Assembly: GCA_040882055.1 (NCBI GenBank) | Contig: JBBECA010000084.1 | Coordinates: forward strand, 1 to 13,123 | DNA length: 13,123 bases | Reading direction: 5' to 3' | From: Nitriliruptor sp040882055 | GTDB lineage: Bacteria > Actinomycetota > Nitriliruptoria > Nitriliruptorales > Nitriliruptoraceae | Shown here: piece by piece, positions 6,842 through 13,123 of the stretch | How the letters are laid out: every line of letters begins with the position of its first letter | Position numbering within the stretch: the stretch's first letter is position 1 | The notes under the pieces: generated by a model | Seen by the model: the letters and a program-made list of their open reading frames with translations, nothing else | The model's database searches: none | What the model was told of the DNA's origin: nothing | Translations under genes and position numbers: made by a program

Positions 6842-8269
6842 TCAGACGGTGATGTCGCTCATCACGTGCTTGATCCGGGTGTAGTCCTCGAGGCTGTACG
6901 CCGAGAGGTCCTTGCCGTGACCGGAGTGCTTGAAGCCGCCGTGCGGCATCTCGGCCACCACCGGGATGTGGGTGTTGATCCACACCGCGCCGAAGTCGAG
7001 GCCCTTGGCCACCCGCATCGCGCGGCCGTGGTCGCTGGTCCAGACGCTCGACGCCAGCCCGTACTTGACGCTGTTGGCGGCGCGGAGCGCGGCCGCTTCG
7101 TCCTCGAAGCGCTGGACGGTGACGACCGGACCGAAGATCTCGGTCTGGCTCATCTCGTCGTCCTGGCGCAGGCCCGACACGACCGTGGGCGAGAAGAAGA
7201 ACCCATCGCGCGCGAGCGGTGACCCGCCCGCGGCGACCTCGGCGTGGTCCGGGACCCGCTCGAGGAACCCGGACACGCGGGCGTGCTGGTCGGCGTTGTT
7301 GAGCGGGCCGTAGTCCGGCTCGTCGTCATCCGGCGGGCCGGTCCGGGTGCTCTTCGCCTGCTCGGCGAGCGCTGCGACCAGGTCGTCGTGGATGCCAGGT
7401 GCCGCCAGCACCCGCGATGCCGCGGTGCAGTCCTGACCCGCGTTGAAGTAACCCGCGCCGGCGATACCGGCCGCCGCCGCCTCGACGTCGGCGTCGTCGA
7501 AGACCAGCACCGGGGCCTTCCCACCGAGCTCGAGGTGGGTGATCTTCAGATCCCGTGCCGCCGACTCCGCGACCTCCATCCCAGCGCGGATCGAGCCGGT
7601 GACGGAGACGAACTGGGGGATGTCGTGGGCGACGAGGGCGCGGCCGGTGTCACGGTCCCCACAGACGACGTTCATGACCCCGGGTGGCAGGAACTCCTGC
7701 ATGAGCTCGGCCATCCAGACCGTGGACAGCGGTGTGGTGTCGGAGGGCTTGAGCACGACCGAGTTGCCGGCGGCGAGCGCCGGGGCGAACTTCCACACGG
7801 CCATCATCATCGGGTAGTTCCACGGCGTCACCTGGGCACAGACCCCGATGGGTTCACGCCGCACGTAGGAGGTGTGGCCGGCCATGTACTCGCCGGCCGA
7901 GCGGCCCTCGAGCACGCGCGCCGCACCTGCGAAGAACCGGATCTGGTCGACGGCCGGCGGTAGCTCCTCGGTCATGGTGAGCTGGAAGGGCTTGCCGGTG
8001 TTGTCGCACTCGATCCGGATGAGCTCCTCGCCCCGACGCTCGATCGCGTCGGCGATGCGCAGCAGCGCGAGGCTGCGGTCCGCCGGGGTCGCGTCGCGCC
8101 AGGCGGGGAAGGCGTCGGCGGCAGCGCGACAGGCGGCATCGACGTCCTCGGCCCCGGATCGCGGCGCGGTCGCGAAGACCTTGCCCGTGGAGGGGTCGAC
8201 CAGGTCCATGGTCTCGCCGGAGGCGGCCTCCCGCAGTTCTCCGCCGATCAGGTTCTTCGTCTCGCGCAT
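6842..8269 (-). CDS. patD: Gamma-aminobutyraldehyde dehydrogenase (PatD/Prr type)
   Basis: This 475-residue NAD-dependent aldehyde dehydrogenase closely matches E. coli PatD (YdcW, 474 aa) throughout. Diagnostic stretches are FFAGAARVLEGRSAGEY, TPWNYPMMMA with the oxyanion Asn151, and cofactor-binding Lys174 (LKPSD). HLELGGKAPV has the general base Glu247, FNAGQDCTAASR has the nucleophile Cys281, and EMPHGG...SGHGKD and LEDYTRIKHVM lie near the end. The NAGQDCTA motif is characteristic of this subfamily. It oxidises 4-aminobutanal to GABA. The ATG at 8269 is chosen because homology begins there and GGGAGG lies 7-8 nt upstream; the frame stays open further upstream, but that part shows no family similarity. 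It is the first gene of the leftward operon, reading from the divergent control region. Confidence 0.94.
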   Translation of the reverse strand: MRETKNLIGGELREAASGETMDLVDPSTGKVFATAPRSGAEDVDAACRAAADAFPAWRDATPADRSLALLRIADAIERRGEELIRIECDNTGKPFQLTMTEELPPAVDQIRFFAGAARVLEGRSAGEYMAGHTSYVRREPIGVCAQVTPWNYPMMMAVWKFAPALAAGNSVVLKPSDTTPLSTVWMAELMQEFLPPGVMNVVCGDRDTGRALVAHDIPQFVSVTGSIRAGMEVAESAARDLKITHLELGGKAPVLVFDDADVEAAAAGIAGAGYFNAGQDCTAASRVLAAPGIHDDLVAALAEQAKSTRTGPPDDDEPDYGPLNNADQHARVSGFLERVPDHAEVAAGGSPLARDGFFFSPTVVSGLRQDDEMSQTEIFGPVVTVQRFEDEAAALRAANSVKYGLASSVWTSDHGRAMRVAKGLDFGAVWINTHIPVVAEMPHGGFKHSGHGKDLSAYSLEDYTRIKHVMSDITV

Positions 8270-8298
8270 CGCGTGGCCTCCCAGCCGCTGCCGTCCGG

Positions 8299-8331
8299 CG
8301 GACCCTACGAGAGGCCACGGGTGGCTGTCGT
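8299..8331 (-). promoter_or_regulatory. Candidate leftward promoter (patD operon)
   Basis: On the minus strand, TAGGGT (8307-8302) fits the actinobacterial -10 pattern TAnnnT. ACGACA (8331-8326) is a 4-of-6 match to TTGACA at 18-nt spacing. A start near 8295 would leave a leader of about 25 nt carrying GGGAGG. The surrounding 13-mer CTCGTAGGGTCCG recurs at the rightward promoter. The -35 match is weak. Confidence 0.45.
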
Positions 8332-8337
8332 CGGACA
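8326..8337. promoter_or_regulatory. Inverted arms TGTC-N4-GACA over the leftward -35
   Basis: TGTC (8326-8329) and GACA (8334-8337) form a short dyad overlapping the candidate leftward -35. The same TGTC/GACA arms, with no spacer, form the core of the 16-bp palindrome at 8425-8440. The arms are short, so chance is possible. Confidence 0.3.
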
Positions 8338-8424
8338 CCTGGCTCGTCCCGAGGGGCGCACGCTGGCCACCTGGCGAACCCACGGGGTCGGCCACACGGC
8401 CAACCACATCGGCGGTATCCCGTG

Positions 8425-8440
8425 CGTCTGTCGACAGACG
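8425..8440. promoter_or_regulatory. Perfect 16-bp palindrome, candidate operator
   Basis: CGTCTGTCGACAGACG is its own reverse complement over all 16 bases. It ends at the expected rightward -35 position and lies 19-34 nt upstream of the candidate -10 TAGGGT. A dimeric regulator is a plausible ligand, with the PucR-family protein encoded downstream as first suspect. The assignment to a specific regulator is inference. Confidence 0.55.
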
Positions 8441-8446
8441 GCGCGC

Positions 8447-8458
8447 CGAGGGCCCTCG
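8447..8458. repeat. 12-bp palindrome CGAGGGCCCTCG
   Basis: A perfect 12-bp palindrome lies between the 16-bp palindrome and the rightward -10. It overlaps the first 4 bases of the mirrored 13-mer at 8455-8467. It could be a second operator or a stable stem in DNA. In such GC-rich sequence a chance origin is not excluded. Confidence 0.4.
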
Positions 8459-8467
8459 TAGGGTCCG
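8455..8467 (+). promoter_or_regulatory. Candidate rightward -10 element within the mirrored 13-mer
   Basis: CTCGTAGGGTCCG contains TAGGGT (8459-8464), which fits TAnnnT. Its exact reverse complement is at 8299-8311, so the same 13-mer reads toward each operon. At 18-nt spacing the -35 hexamer is only CAGACG (weak), so activation by a bound protein may be needed. A start near 8471 would give a leader of about 65 nt. Confidence 0.45.
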
Positions 8468-8483
8468 GAGCGGGGTCGGTGGG

Positions 8484-8516
8484 TCGACACCGCTCCGACA
8501 CCGCTTCGACATCGGG
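8484..8516 (+). repeat. Three 11-bp tandem repeats in the rightward leader
   Basis: TCGACACCGCT (8484-8494), CCGACACCGCT (8495-8505) and TCGACATCGGG (8506-8516) follow one another without gaps. The first two differ at one base, and the third diverges more. An 11-bp period is close to one helical turn, so bound proteins would stack on one DNA face. They lie between the candidate -10 and the start codon at 8536. Confidence 0.5.
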
Positions 8517-8535
8517 CCGGGCGAGGGAGACGAGC

Positions 8536-9978
8536 GTGGCCGACATCCCAGCGCGTACGGGTCTGCTCATCGACGGCGCCTTCGAGGACCGCGAGCGCAC
8601 CCTGGCCGTCCACGCCCCCTGGACCGACGCCCGGCTGAGCGAGCAGTCCGTCGCCGACCTGGCCGACGTCGACCGCGCCGTCGCGGTCGCGCACCGGGTC
8701 CTGCGCGCGCCTCTCCCCCTCCACGTACGTGCGGCCGTGCTCGAACGCACCGCGGAGCTCGTGCACCGCGACCGCGAGCACCTCGCCACGATCGTGGCGC
8801 TCGAGGCCGCCAAGCCCATCGCCAGCGCACGGCTCGAGGTGTCCCGGTGCATCGAGACGCTGCGGTTCAGCGCCGCCGAAGCCCGCACCCTGCACGACCG
8901 CACCGTGCCGATCGACGCCCACCCCGCCGGGACCGGCGCCCTCGGCTTCGTGCGGCGTGAACCGATCGGGGTGGTGGCCGCCATCACCCCGTTCAACTTC
9001 CCGCTCAACCTCGTCGCACACAAGCTCGGTCCCGCGATCGCGGCCGGTTGCCCGGTGATCTGCAAGCCCGCTGAACGCACCCCGCTGTCGGCGATCGCGC
9101 TGGCCGAGCGCTTCGTCGAAGCGGGGCTGCCAGCCGGGTGGCTCGCGGTCCTCACCGGCGGTGGTGCCGAGGTGGGTGGGGCGCTCGCCCGCCACCCGGG
9201 TGTCGCGGCGGTGAGCTTCACCGGATCGGCGGCGGTGGGCGCGATGTTGGCCCGCGATGCGGCACACGCCGAGGTGCTGCTCGAGCTCGGCTCGGCCGCC
9301 CCGCTCGTCGCCGAGGCGGACGCCGAACTCGACGCGGTCGTGGACCGCGTCGTGTCGGGTGGGTACGGGCACGCTGGGCAGTCCTGCGTCTCGGTCCAGC
9401 GGCTGCTGGTCCACCGATCGATCGCGCCGGAGCTGATCGACCGGCTGACCGCCCGCGTCGAACGACTCCAGGTCGGCGACCCGCTCGACGACAGCAGCGA
9501 CCTGTCCTGCGTCATCGACGCGGCAGCCGGCGACCGCATCCGGGACTGGGTCCGCCGCACCGTGGCAGCCGGCGGTCGGGCGCTGGTCGGCGGCGGCGGG
9601 GACGGCGCCGTCGTCGAACCGACGCTCGTGGCCGACGTCCCGGTGGACGCACCGCTCTGGACCGACGAGGTCTTCGGGCCGGTGGTGGCGATCCGGACCT
9701 TCGCCACGACCGGCGAGGCGATCGCCGCGGTCGAGGCCGGTCCGCCCCTGATCCACCTCGGGGTGTTCACCCGCGACCTCGACCTGGCGATGCGGTGGGT
9801 CGCCGCGGTCCGGGCGGGCGGCGTGCTGATCAACGAGTCCCCGACCTTCCGCGTGGACCAGGCCCCCTACGGCGGGGTCGATCACCCGGGTGCGACCCGG
9901 GAGGGACCCGCGTCGACCATCCGCGCGTTCACCACCGAGAAGCTCGTGGTCGTACGCCCGTCGGCGGCAGCGACGTGA
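8536..9978 (+). CDS. NAD(P)-dependent aldehyde dehydrogenase, candidate succinate-semialdehyde oxidiser
   Basis: This 480-residue aldehyde dehydrogenase differs from the patD product across the control region. It has TPFNFPLNLVAHK with Asn154, cofactor-binding Lys177 (CKPAE), the FTGSAAVG turn (228-235), LLELGSAAPL with base Glu250, and HAGQSCVSVQRL with nucleophile Cys284. The LELGSxAP and GQSCxSVQR wording is that of the lactaldehyde/phosphonoacetaldehyde (PhnY-like) dehydrogenase branch rather than classic GabD. The GTG at 8536 is preferred: GGGAG stands a few bases upstream and the family homology starts here, while the in-frame extension back to 8422 runs through the promoter elements. 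In pathway terms, succinate semialdehyde or another short aldehyde released by the transaminases or flavin oxidases is the likely substrate. This is inferred from context only. Confidence 0.88.
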   Translation: MADIPARTGLLIDGAFEDRERTLAVHAPWTDARLSEQSVADLADVDRAVAVAHRVLRAPLPLHVRAAVLERTAELVHRDREHLATIVALEAAKPIASARLEVSRCIETLRFSAAEARTLHDRTVPIDAHPAGTGALGFVRREPIGVVAAITPFNFPLNLVAHKLGPAIAAGCPVICKPAERTPLSAIALAERFVEAGLPAGWLAVLTGGGAEVGGALARHPGVAAVSFTGSAAVGAMLARDAAHAEVLLELGSAAPLVAEADAELDAVVDRVVSGGYGHAGQSCVSVQRLLVHRSIAPELIDRLTARVERLQVGDPLDDSSDLSCVIDAAAGDRIRDWVRRTVAAGGRALVGGGGDGAVVEPTLVADVPVDAPLWTDEVFGPVVAIRTFATTGEAIAAVEAGPPLIHLGVFTRDLDLAMRWVAAVRAGGVLINESPTFRVDQAPYGGVDHPGATREGPASTIRAFTTEKLVVVRPSAAAT

Positions 9979-10052
9979 ACGCGCGGGCGACGGCCCGGTC
10001 GGCGCGGACGGGACACGGTTACCCTCGGGGGTCCGCCATCGTCAGGGGTCCC

Positions 10053-11594
10053 GTGCCGTTGTGGCTCCCGGAGCTGCTCGACGATCCTGGCCTCGGCCTG
10101 GAGCTCGTCGCCGGGCGAGCAGGCGTCGATCACCGGGGTCCGGTCCGCTGGGCTCACATCGCCGATGCCCCGGACCCGACGCCCTGGCTCGAGGGCGGCG
10201 AGGTGCTGCTGACCACCGGGATCGGGGTGAAGGACGACGCCGACCTCCAACGCCGGCTCGTCGCGGCGCTCGCCCGCCGCGAGGTCGTCGCCATCGGCTT
10301 CGGGATCGGTGTGGTGCTCGACGAGGTGCCGGGCGCGATGCTCGCCGCCTGTGACGAACACGAGCTACCCCTGTTCACCGTGCCCTACGAGGTGCCCTTC
10401 ATCGCCGTCACCCGGCGCGTGTCGCACCACACCTTCGCCGAGCACGATGCGACCCTCCGCAGCGCCGTGGCGCTGCACCGCCAGGTCCTGGCCGCGGTGG
10501 TCGACGAAGCCGGCATCGCCGGTGTCCTCGCGACCGTCGGCCCGGCGATGCCGAGCGCCTCGTTGGTCGCCTTCGACTTCTCGGGCCGCGAGCTCGGGCG
10601 CCACGACCCCGGGGGGGCCATCGCCGAGATCGGGGCGGAGAAGCTGTGGGTCACGACGACGGTCGACGGCTCACGCACGGTCCTCACGCTCGACGACCAC
10701 CTCGTCACCTCACGACCGGTCCGGCTCGGCGACGAGATCGAAGCCGTCGTGGTCGCCGTCAGCCGTCACCCCCTCGTCGAGCACGAGGAGTTGTTGTTCG
10801 AGCAGGGCATCGCCGGGGTCTCGCTGGAGCTCGCCCGTGGCCGCTCCGTCCGTGAGGCCAACCGGACGCGCGTCGACGAGCTGCTCGAGGAGGTCCACGC
10901 GGGCCGCGCCACCGCCGCCTCGACCGTCAGGGCCCTCCACCGGCTCGGCGTCCAGCTGCGCGGCGGGTACCGGGTCCTCGCGCTCGCCCGCCCGGTCGGC
11001 GTCAGCCCCGCGAACCTCTGCTCGGTGGCCGAGGACGCCGTGCGTCCGATCGGTCGCCCGCTGGTCGGCCGCCTCGACGGTGTCGTGCACGCCATCGTGC
11101 CCGACGACGCCGCGGCAGCGGACGCGATCGCCGCTGCGGCCATCGCGCGCGGCTGGTCGGGGATCCGGATCGGACGGAGCCGGGTCAAGCACGACGCCGA
11201 GGCGCTCGCCGCCGCGCTCCGTGAGTCCCGGGTGGCGATGACCCTCGAGTCCAGCGACGCCGTGCGTGACGTCGACCAGCTCGGGCTCCCCGGGCTGCTC
11301 GCGGGGATGCGCGACGACCTCGGGACCGGCGACTTCGTCACCGGCGTCCTCGGGCCGGTGCTCGCCCAGGACGGCGCCGACAGCTCCCCGCTGATCGACA
11401 CCCTTCGCGCCTACCTGGCCCACGGGTGCCGGCCCGGGCCGGCGGCCGAGGAGCTGTGCGTCCACCGGCACACGCTCGCCTACCGCCTGGACCGCATCCG
11501 CGACCTCACCGGCCGCGATCCCCGTGCGGGCGAGCATCTGCTCGAGTTCGGCCTCGCGCTCGAGCTCCACGACCGGGCGACGGGCAGCTCGTGA
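10053..11594 (+). CDS. PucR-family transcriptional regulator
   Basis: This protein of about 513 residues has the three-part PucR/CdaR layout. The N-terminal PucR ligand domain (about 5-125) contains DDPGLGLELVAG, RWAHIADAPDPTPWL and GGEVLLTTG. A less conserved middle part follows. The C-terminal helix-turn-helix (about 447-507) carries the hallmark VHRHTLAYRLDRIRDLTGRD. Relatives regulate purine, proline or amine catabolism, often as activators responding to a pathway compound. It is the second gene of the rightward operon, so it probably controls its own operon and the divergent one. GTG 10053 is chosen because the PucR domain begins within a few residues and AGGGG lies 4 nt upstream. GTG 9975, which overlaps the previous stop as GTGA like other junctions here, would add 26 unconserved residues and is a real alternative. 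Confidence 0.88.
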   Translation: MPLWLPELLDDPGLGLELVAGRAGVDHRGPVRWAHIADAPDPTPWLEGGEVLLTTGIGVKDDADLQRRLVAALARREVVAIGFGIGVVLDEVPGAMLAACDEHELPLFTVPYEVPFIAVTRRVSHHTFAEHDATLRSAVALHRQVLAAVVDEAGIAGVLATVGPAMPSASLVAFDFSGRELGRHDPGGAIAEIGAEKLWVTTTVDGSRTVLTLDDHLVTSRPVRLGDEIEAVVVAVSRHPLVEHEELLFEQGIAGVSLELARGRSVREANRTRVDELLEEVHAGRATAASTVRALHRLGVQLRGGYRVLALARPVGVSPANLCSVAEDAVRPIGRPLVGRLDGVVHAIVPDDAAAADAIAAAAIARGWSGIRIGRSRVKHDAEALAAALRESRVAMTLESSDAVRDVDQLGLPGLLAGMRDDLGTGDFVTGVLGPVLAQDGADSSPLIDTLRAYLAHGCRPGPAAEELCVHRHTLAYRLDRIRDLTGRDPRAGEHLLEFGLALELHDRATGSS

Positions 11595-12985
11595 CGCCGA
11601 CCCCGATCGACGTGGGCTGGTGGCTCCGCGACAGCGGTGACGACCTCACCCCTCGCGCCGCGCTGGACGGCGACGCCGAGGTCGACGTCGCCATCGTCGG
11701 CGGCGGCTTCAGCGGCCTGTGGACCGCGTGGTACCTGCTGCAACGGGATCCGACGCTCCGCATCCTGGTGCTCGAAGCACGCACGGTCGGTTTCGGCGCC
11801 TCGGGTCGCAACGGCGCCTGGCTGTCGCCAGGGGTCGGGGTCACCCCCACCGAGCTGGCGCGGCGCAGCTCACCCGCGGTCGCCCGGGCCACCACCGAGG
11901 CGATGCGCGCGACGGTGTCCGAGATCGCCGCGATCTGCGCCGCCGAGGGCATCGATGCCGACCTCCGGCGCGGCGGGATCCTGCGCATCGCCCGCGGCGC
12001 GCACGAGGTGCCGGTGCTCCGCGCCGGGTACGACGCGCTGGACGAGCTCGGCCTCACCGTTGGGATCGAACTGCTCGGTGCCGACGAGCTGGCCGAGCGG
12101 GTCCGCGTCGCCGACGCACGAGGCGCGCTCTTCGACCCGTACGGCGCCGTCGTCCACCCGGGCAAGCTCGTCCGCGGTCTCGCACGTCGGGTCGAGGCCG
12201 CCGGTGGCCGGATCGTCGAAGGGACCCCGGTGACCGACGTGGAGGAGCGATCCGGCGCATCGGGCCCGCTCGTCCGCACCGACCACGGCACCGTGACCGC
12301 CGACGCGGTGGTCCTCGCCTGCGAAGCCTGGTTGCCGCAGCTGCCGGGTCACGCCCGCGACGTCCTGCCCCTGTACTCGCTGGTCGTGCTCACCGAGCCC
12401 CTCGACGAGGCGAGCCAGGACGCGATCGGGTGGGCCGGCCACGAGTGTCTGTCCTCCCACCGGCTGACCGTCGACTACCTCTCGCGGACCGCCGACGGCC
12501 GGATCCTGTTCGGGGGCCGAGGTGCGCCGTACCACTTCGGTTCGCAGGTGGCGCCGGAACACGACGTCCACGACCCGACGCACGCGGAGCTCCAGCGTCA
12601 GCTCGTGTCGTGGTTCCCGCCGCTCCACGACGTCCGGTTCGCTGCGCGGTGGGGCGGTCCCATCGCCATGCCGCGGGACTGGCTCCCGAGCTTCCGGTTC
12701 GACCGCCGCACGGGCATCGGTGGCGCCTACGGGTACACCGGGCAGGGTGTGGCGACCACGAACCTCGCCGGCCGCGTGCTCAGCGACCTCATCGTGGACG
12801 GGTCCACCCCGTTCGCGGACCTGCCCATGGTGGGTCACCGTGCGCGCCGCTGGGAGCCGGAACCGCTGCGCTGGCTCGGCGCCCGGGTCGTGCAGTCCGG
12901 CCTCGCCCGCGCCGACGCCAGAGCGGCCGAGACCGGCCGCCCTCCGAGCGGCCGATCGATCGCGGAGCGGCTCGCCCGTCACTGA
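11591..12985 (+). CDS. FAD-dependent amine oxidoreductase, DAO family, second copy
   Basis: This 464-residue paralogue of the flavoenzyme at 1706-3100 is the same length. It has the Rossmann motif VAIVGGGFSGLWTA (GxGxxG 37-42), Glu62 at the end of beta-2, and ASGRNGAW (70-77). The C-terminal FAD loop GYTGQGV (381-387) sits at the same distance from the end as in its sister. A tail with EPLRWLGARVVQSGLARAD is shared with it (EPLRWVGVNLTRRAIARAD). It probably oxidises an amine with O2 as acceptor, like PuuB and related oxidases; the substrate is unknown. The change of SGRNGGF to SGRNGAW and the divergent middle part suggest a different specificity. The GTG start overlaps the PucR stop (GTGA, 11591-11594), so the two are translationally coupled. 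It is the last gene of the rightward operon. Confidence 0.85.
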   Translation: MTPTPIDVGWWLRDSGDDLTPRAALDGDAEVDVAIVGGGFSGLWTAWYLLQRDPTLRILVLEARTVGFGASGRNGAWLSPGVGVTPTELARRSSPAVARATTEAMRATVSEIAAICAAEGIDADLRRGGILRIARGAHEVPVLRAGYDALDELGLTVGIELLGADELAERVRVADARGALFDPYGAVVHPGKLVRGLARRVEAAGGRIVEGTPVTDVEERSGASGPLVRTDHGTVTADAVVLACEAWLPQLPGHARDVLPLYSLVVLTEPLDEASQDAIGWAGHECLSSHRLTVDYLSRTADGRILFGGRGAPYHFGSQVAPEHDVHDPTHAELQRQLVSWFPPLHDVRFAARWGGPIAMPRDWLPSFRFDRRTGIGGAYGYTGQGVATTNLAGRVLSDLIVDGSTPFADLPMVGHRARRWEPEPLRWLGARVVQSGLARADARAAETGRPPSGRSIAERLARH

Positions 12986-13058
12986 CCTCGGTCCCGTGGT
13001 CCCTCGCAACCACCGCGTGTCGAGGAGCGGATGATCCGGGGACGGGAGATTGCGGTCG

Positions 13059-13123
13059 TCAGCGCAGCAAGAGGTTGAGCAGGACCGTGAGGACGACGGA
13101 GGCGATGATCGAGAACAGGATCA
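13059..13123 (-). CDS. C-terminal end of a small hydrophobic (membrane) protein, partial
   Basis: On the minus strand from the window edge, an open frame encodes ILFSIIASVVLTVLLNLLLR followed by TGA (13061-13059). This is about 20 almost wholly hydrophobic residues ending in Arg, as expected for a final transmembrane helix. It converges with the rightward operon, with 73 nt between the two stop codons and no convincing terminator hairpin in the gap. The rest of the gene lies outside the window and the family is not recognised. Confidence 0.55.
   Translation of the reverse strand, partial: ILFSIIASVVLTVLLNLLLR

Larger units (their letters stand above)
8270..8535. promoter_or_regulatory. Divergent control region between the two operons
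   Basis: This 266-nt stretch lies between the divergently read patD-type gene (start 8269, leftward) and the second aldehyde dehydrogenase gene (start 8536, rightward). No convincing gene is seen in it. It contains the mirrored 13-mer, the 16-bp palindrome, a 12-bp palindrome and the 11-bp tandem repeats described separately, all expected in a promoter/operator region shared by two operons. Confidence 0.85.

Noticed and set aside
8440..8447. GGCGCGCC palindrome
   Set aside because: An 8-bp GC palindrome is expected by chance at this base composition, so it was not treated as a separate operator.
8270..8512. N-terminal extension of the patD-type gene
   Set aside because: No aldehyde dehydrogenase similarity before residue 1 of the chosen start. 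A strong GGGAGG site precedes ATG 8269, and the extension runs through promoter elements.
8422..8535. Earlier start for the rightward aldehyde dehydrogenase
   Set aside because: The extra 38 residues cover the palindromes, -10 and tandem repeats and have no family match. GTG 8536 has a ribosome site.
7854..9833. Minus-strand frame of 659 codons crossing the control region
   Set aside because: Ser/Arg/Ala low complexity; it would span both divergent promoters and read a shadow frame of the patD-type gene.
8305..9885. Minus-strand open frame of 526 codons opposite the second aldehyde dehydrogenase
   Set aside because: The plus strand encodes a full aldehyde dehydrogenase with all catalytic residues; the antisense translation has no recognisable domain.
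12986..13058. Possible terminator between converging genes
   Set aside because: Only a 6-bp arm pair (TCCCGT/ACGGGA) with a long loop and no T run was seen; too weak to call.
1..13123. tRNA, rRNA, CRISPR, insertion sequence or phage signals
   Set aside because: No repeat-spacer pattern, transposase motif, terminal inverted repeat pair or RNA-gene consensus was found on reading both strands.

Overview
The window is about 13.1 kb of very GC-rich DNA with strong G/C third-position bias. GTG starts are frequent (six of the eight intact genes), coupled genes overlap by GTGA, and candidate -10 boxes fit TAnnnT. This points to an actinomycete (Actinomycetota). Genus and class cannot be fixed from the sequence alone.

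Almost all intact genes fit one theme: uptake and complete breakdown of putrescine or related polyamines to a C4 acid. Two divergent operons leave a shared 266-nt control region (8270-8535). The leftward operon (8269 down to 538) holds, in order: gamma-aminobutyraldehyde dehydrogenase (patD type), a class III omega-aminotransferase, alanine dehydrogenase (ald), a second class III aminotransferase, a PuuB-like FAD amine oxidoreductase (DAO family), and a polyamine-type ABC transporter ATPase (potA). The rightward operon (8536 to 12985) holds a second, different aldehyde dehydrogenase, a PucR-family regulator, and a second DAO-family FAD oxidoreductase of exactly the same length (464 aa) as the first.

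A coherent reading, which is inference, runs as follows. A transaminase converts putrescine to 4-aminobutanal, and PatD oxidises this to GABA. The second transaminase makes succinate semialdehyde, and the second aldehyde dehydrogenase makes succinate. If the amino acceptor is pyruvate, the alanine formed is turned back into pyruvate plus ammonium by the co-transcribed alanine dehydrogenase. The two flavoenzymes would attack other (N-substituted or glutamylated) amines, although no glutamylpolyamine synthetase (PuuA) is present here. The PucR protein is the obvious candidate regulator.

The left end (1-537) is not normal. Directly after the potA stop codon lie short pieces of transporter genes in scrambled order and orientation. 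These are a middle piece of a PotB-type permease on the minus strand, the N-terminal piece of a PotB-type permease on the plus strand, and a possible fragment of a substrate-binding protein on the minus strand interrupted by a TAG. This is either a real micro-rearrangement or a chimeric assembly/amplification artefact at a contig end.

The right end (13059-13123) carries the last residues of a hydrophobic protein on the minus strand. No RNA genes, CRISPR arrays, insertion sequences or phage genes were recognised. The most interesting non-coding signals are in the divergent promoter region: a 13-bp element repeated in mirrored orientation in front of both operons, a perfect 16-bp palindrome, and three 11-bp tandem repeats.
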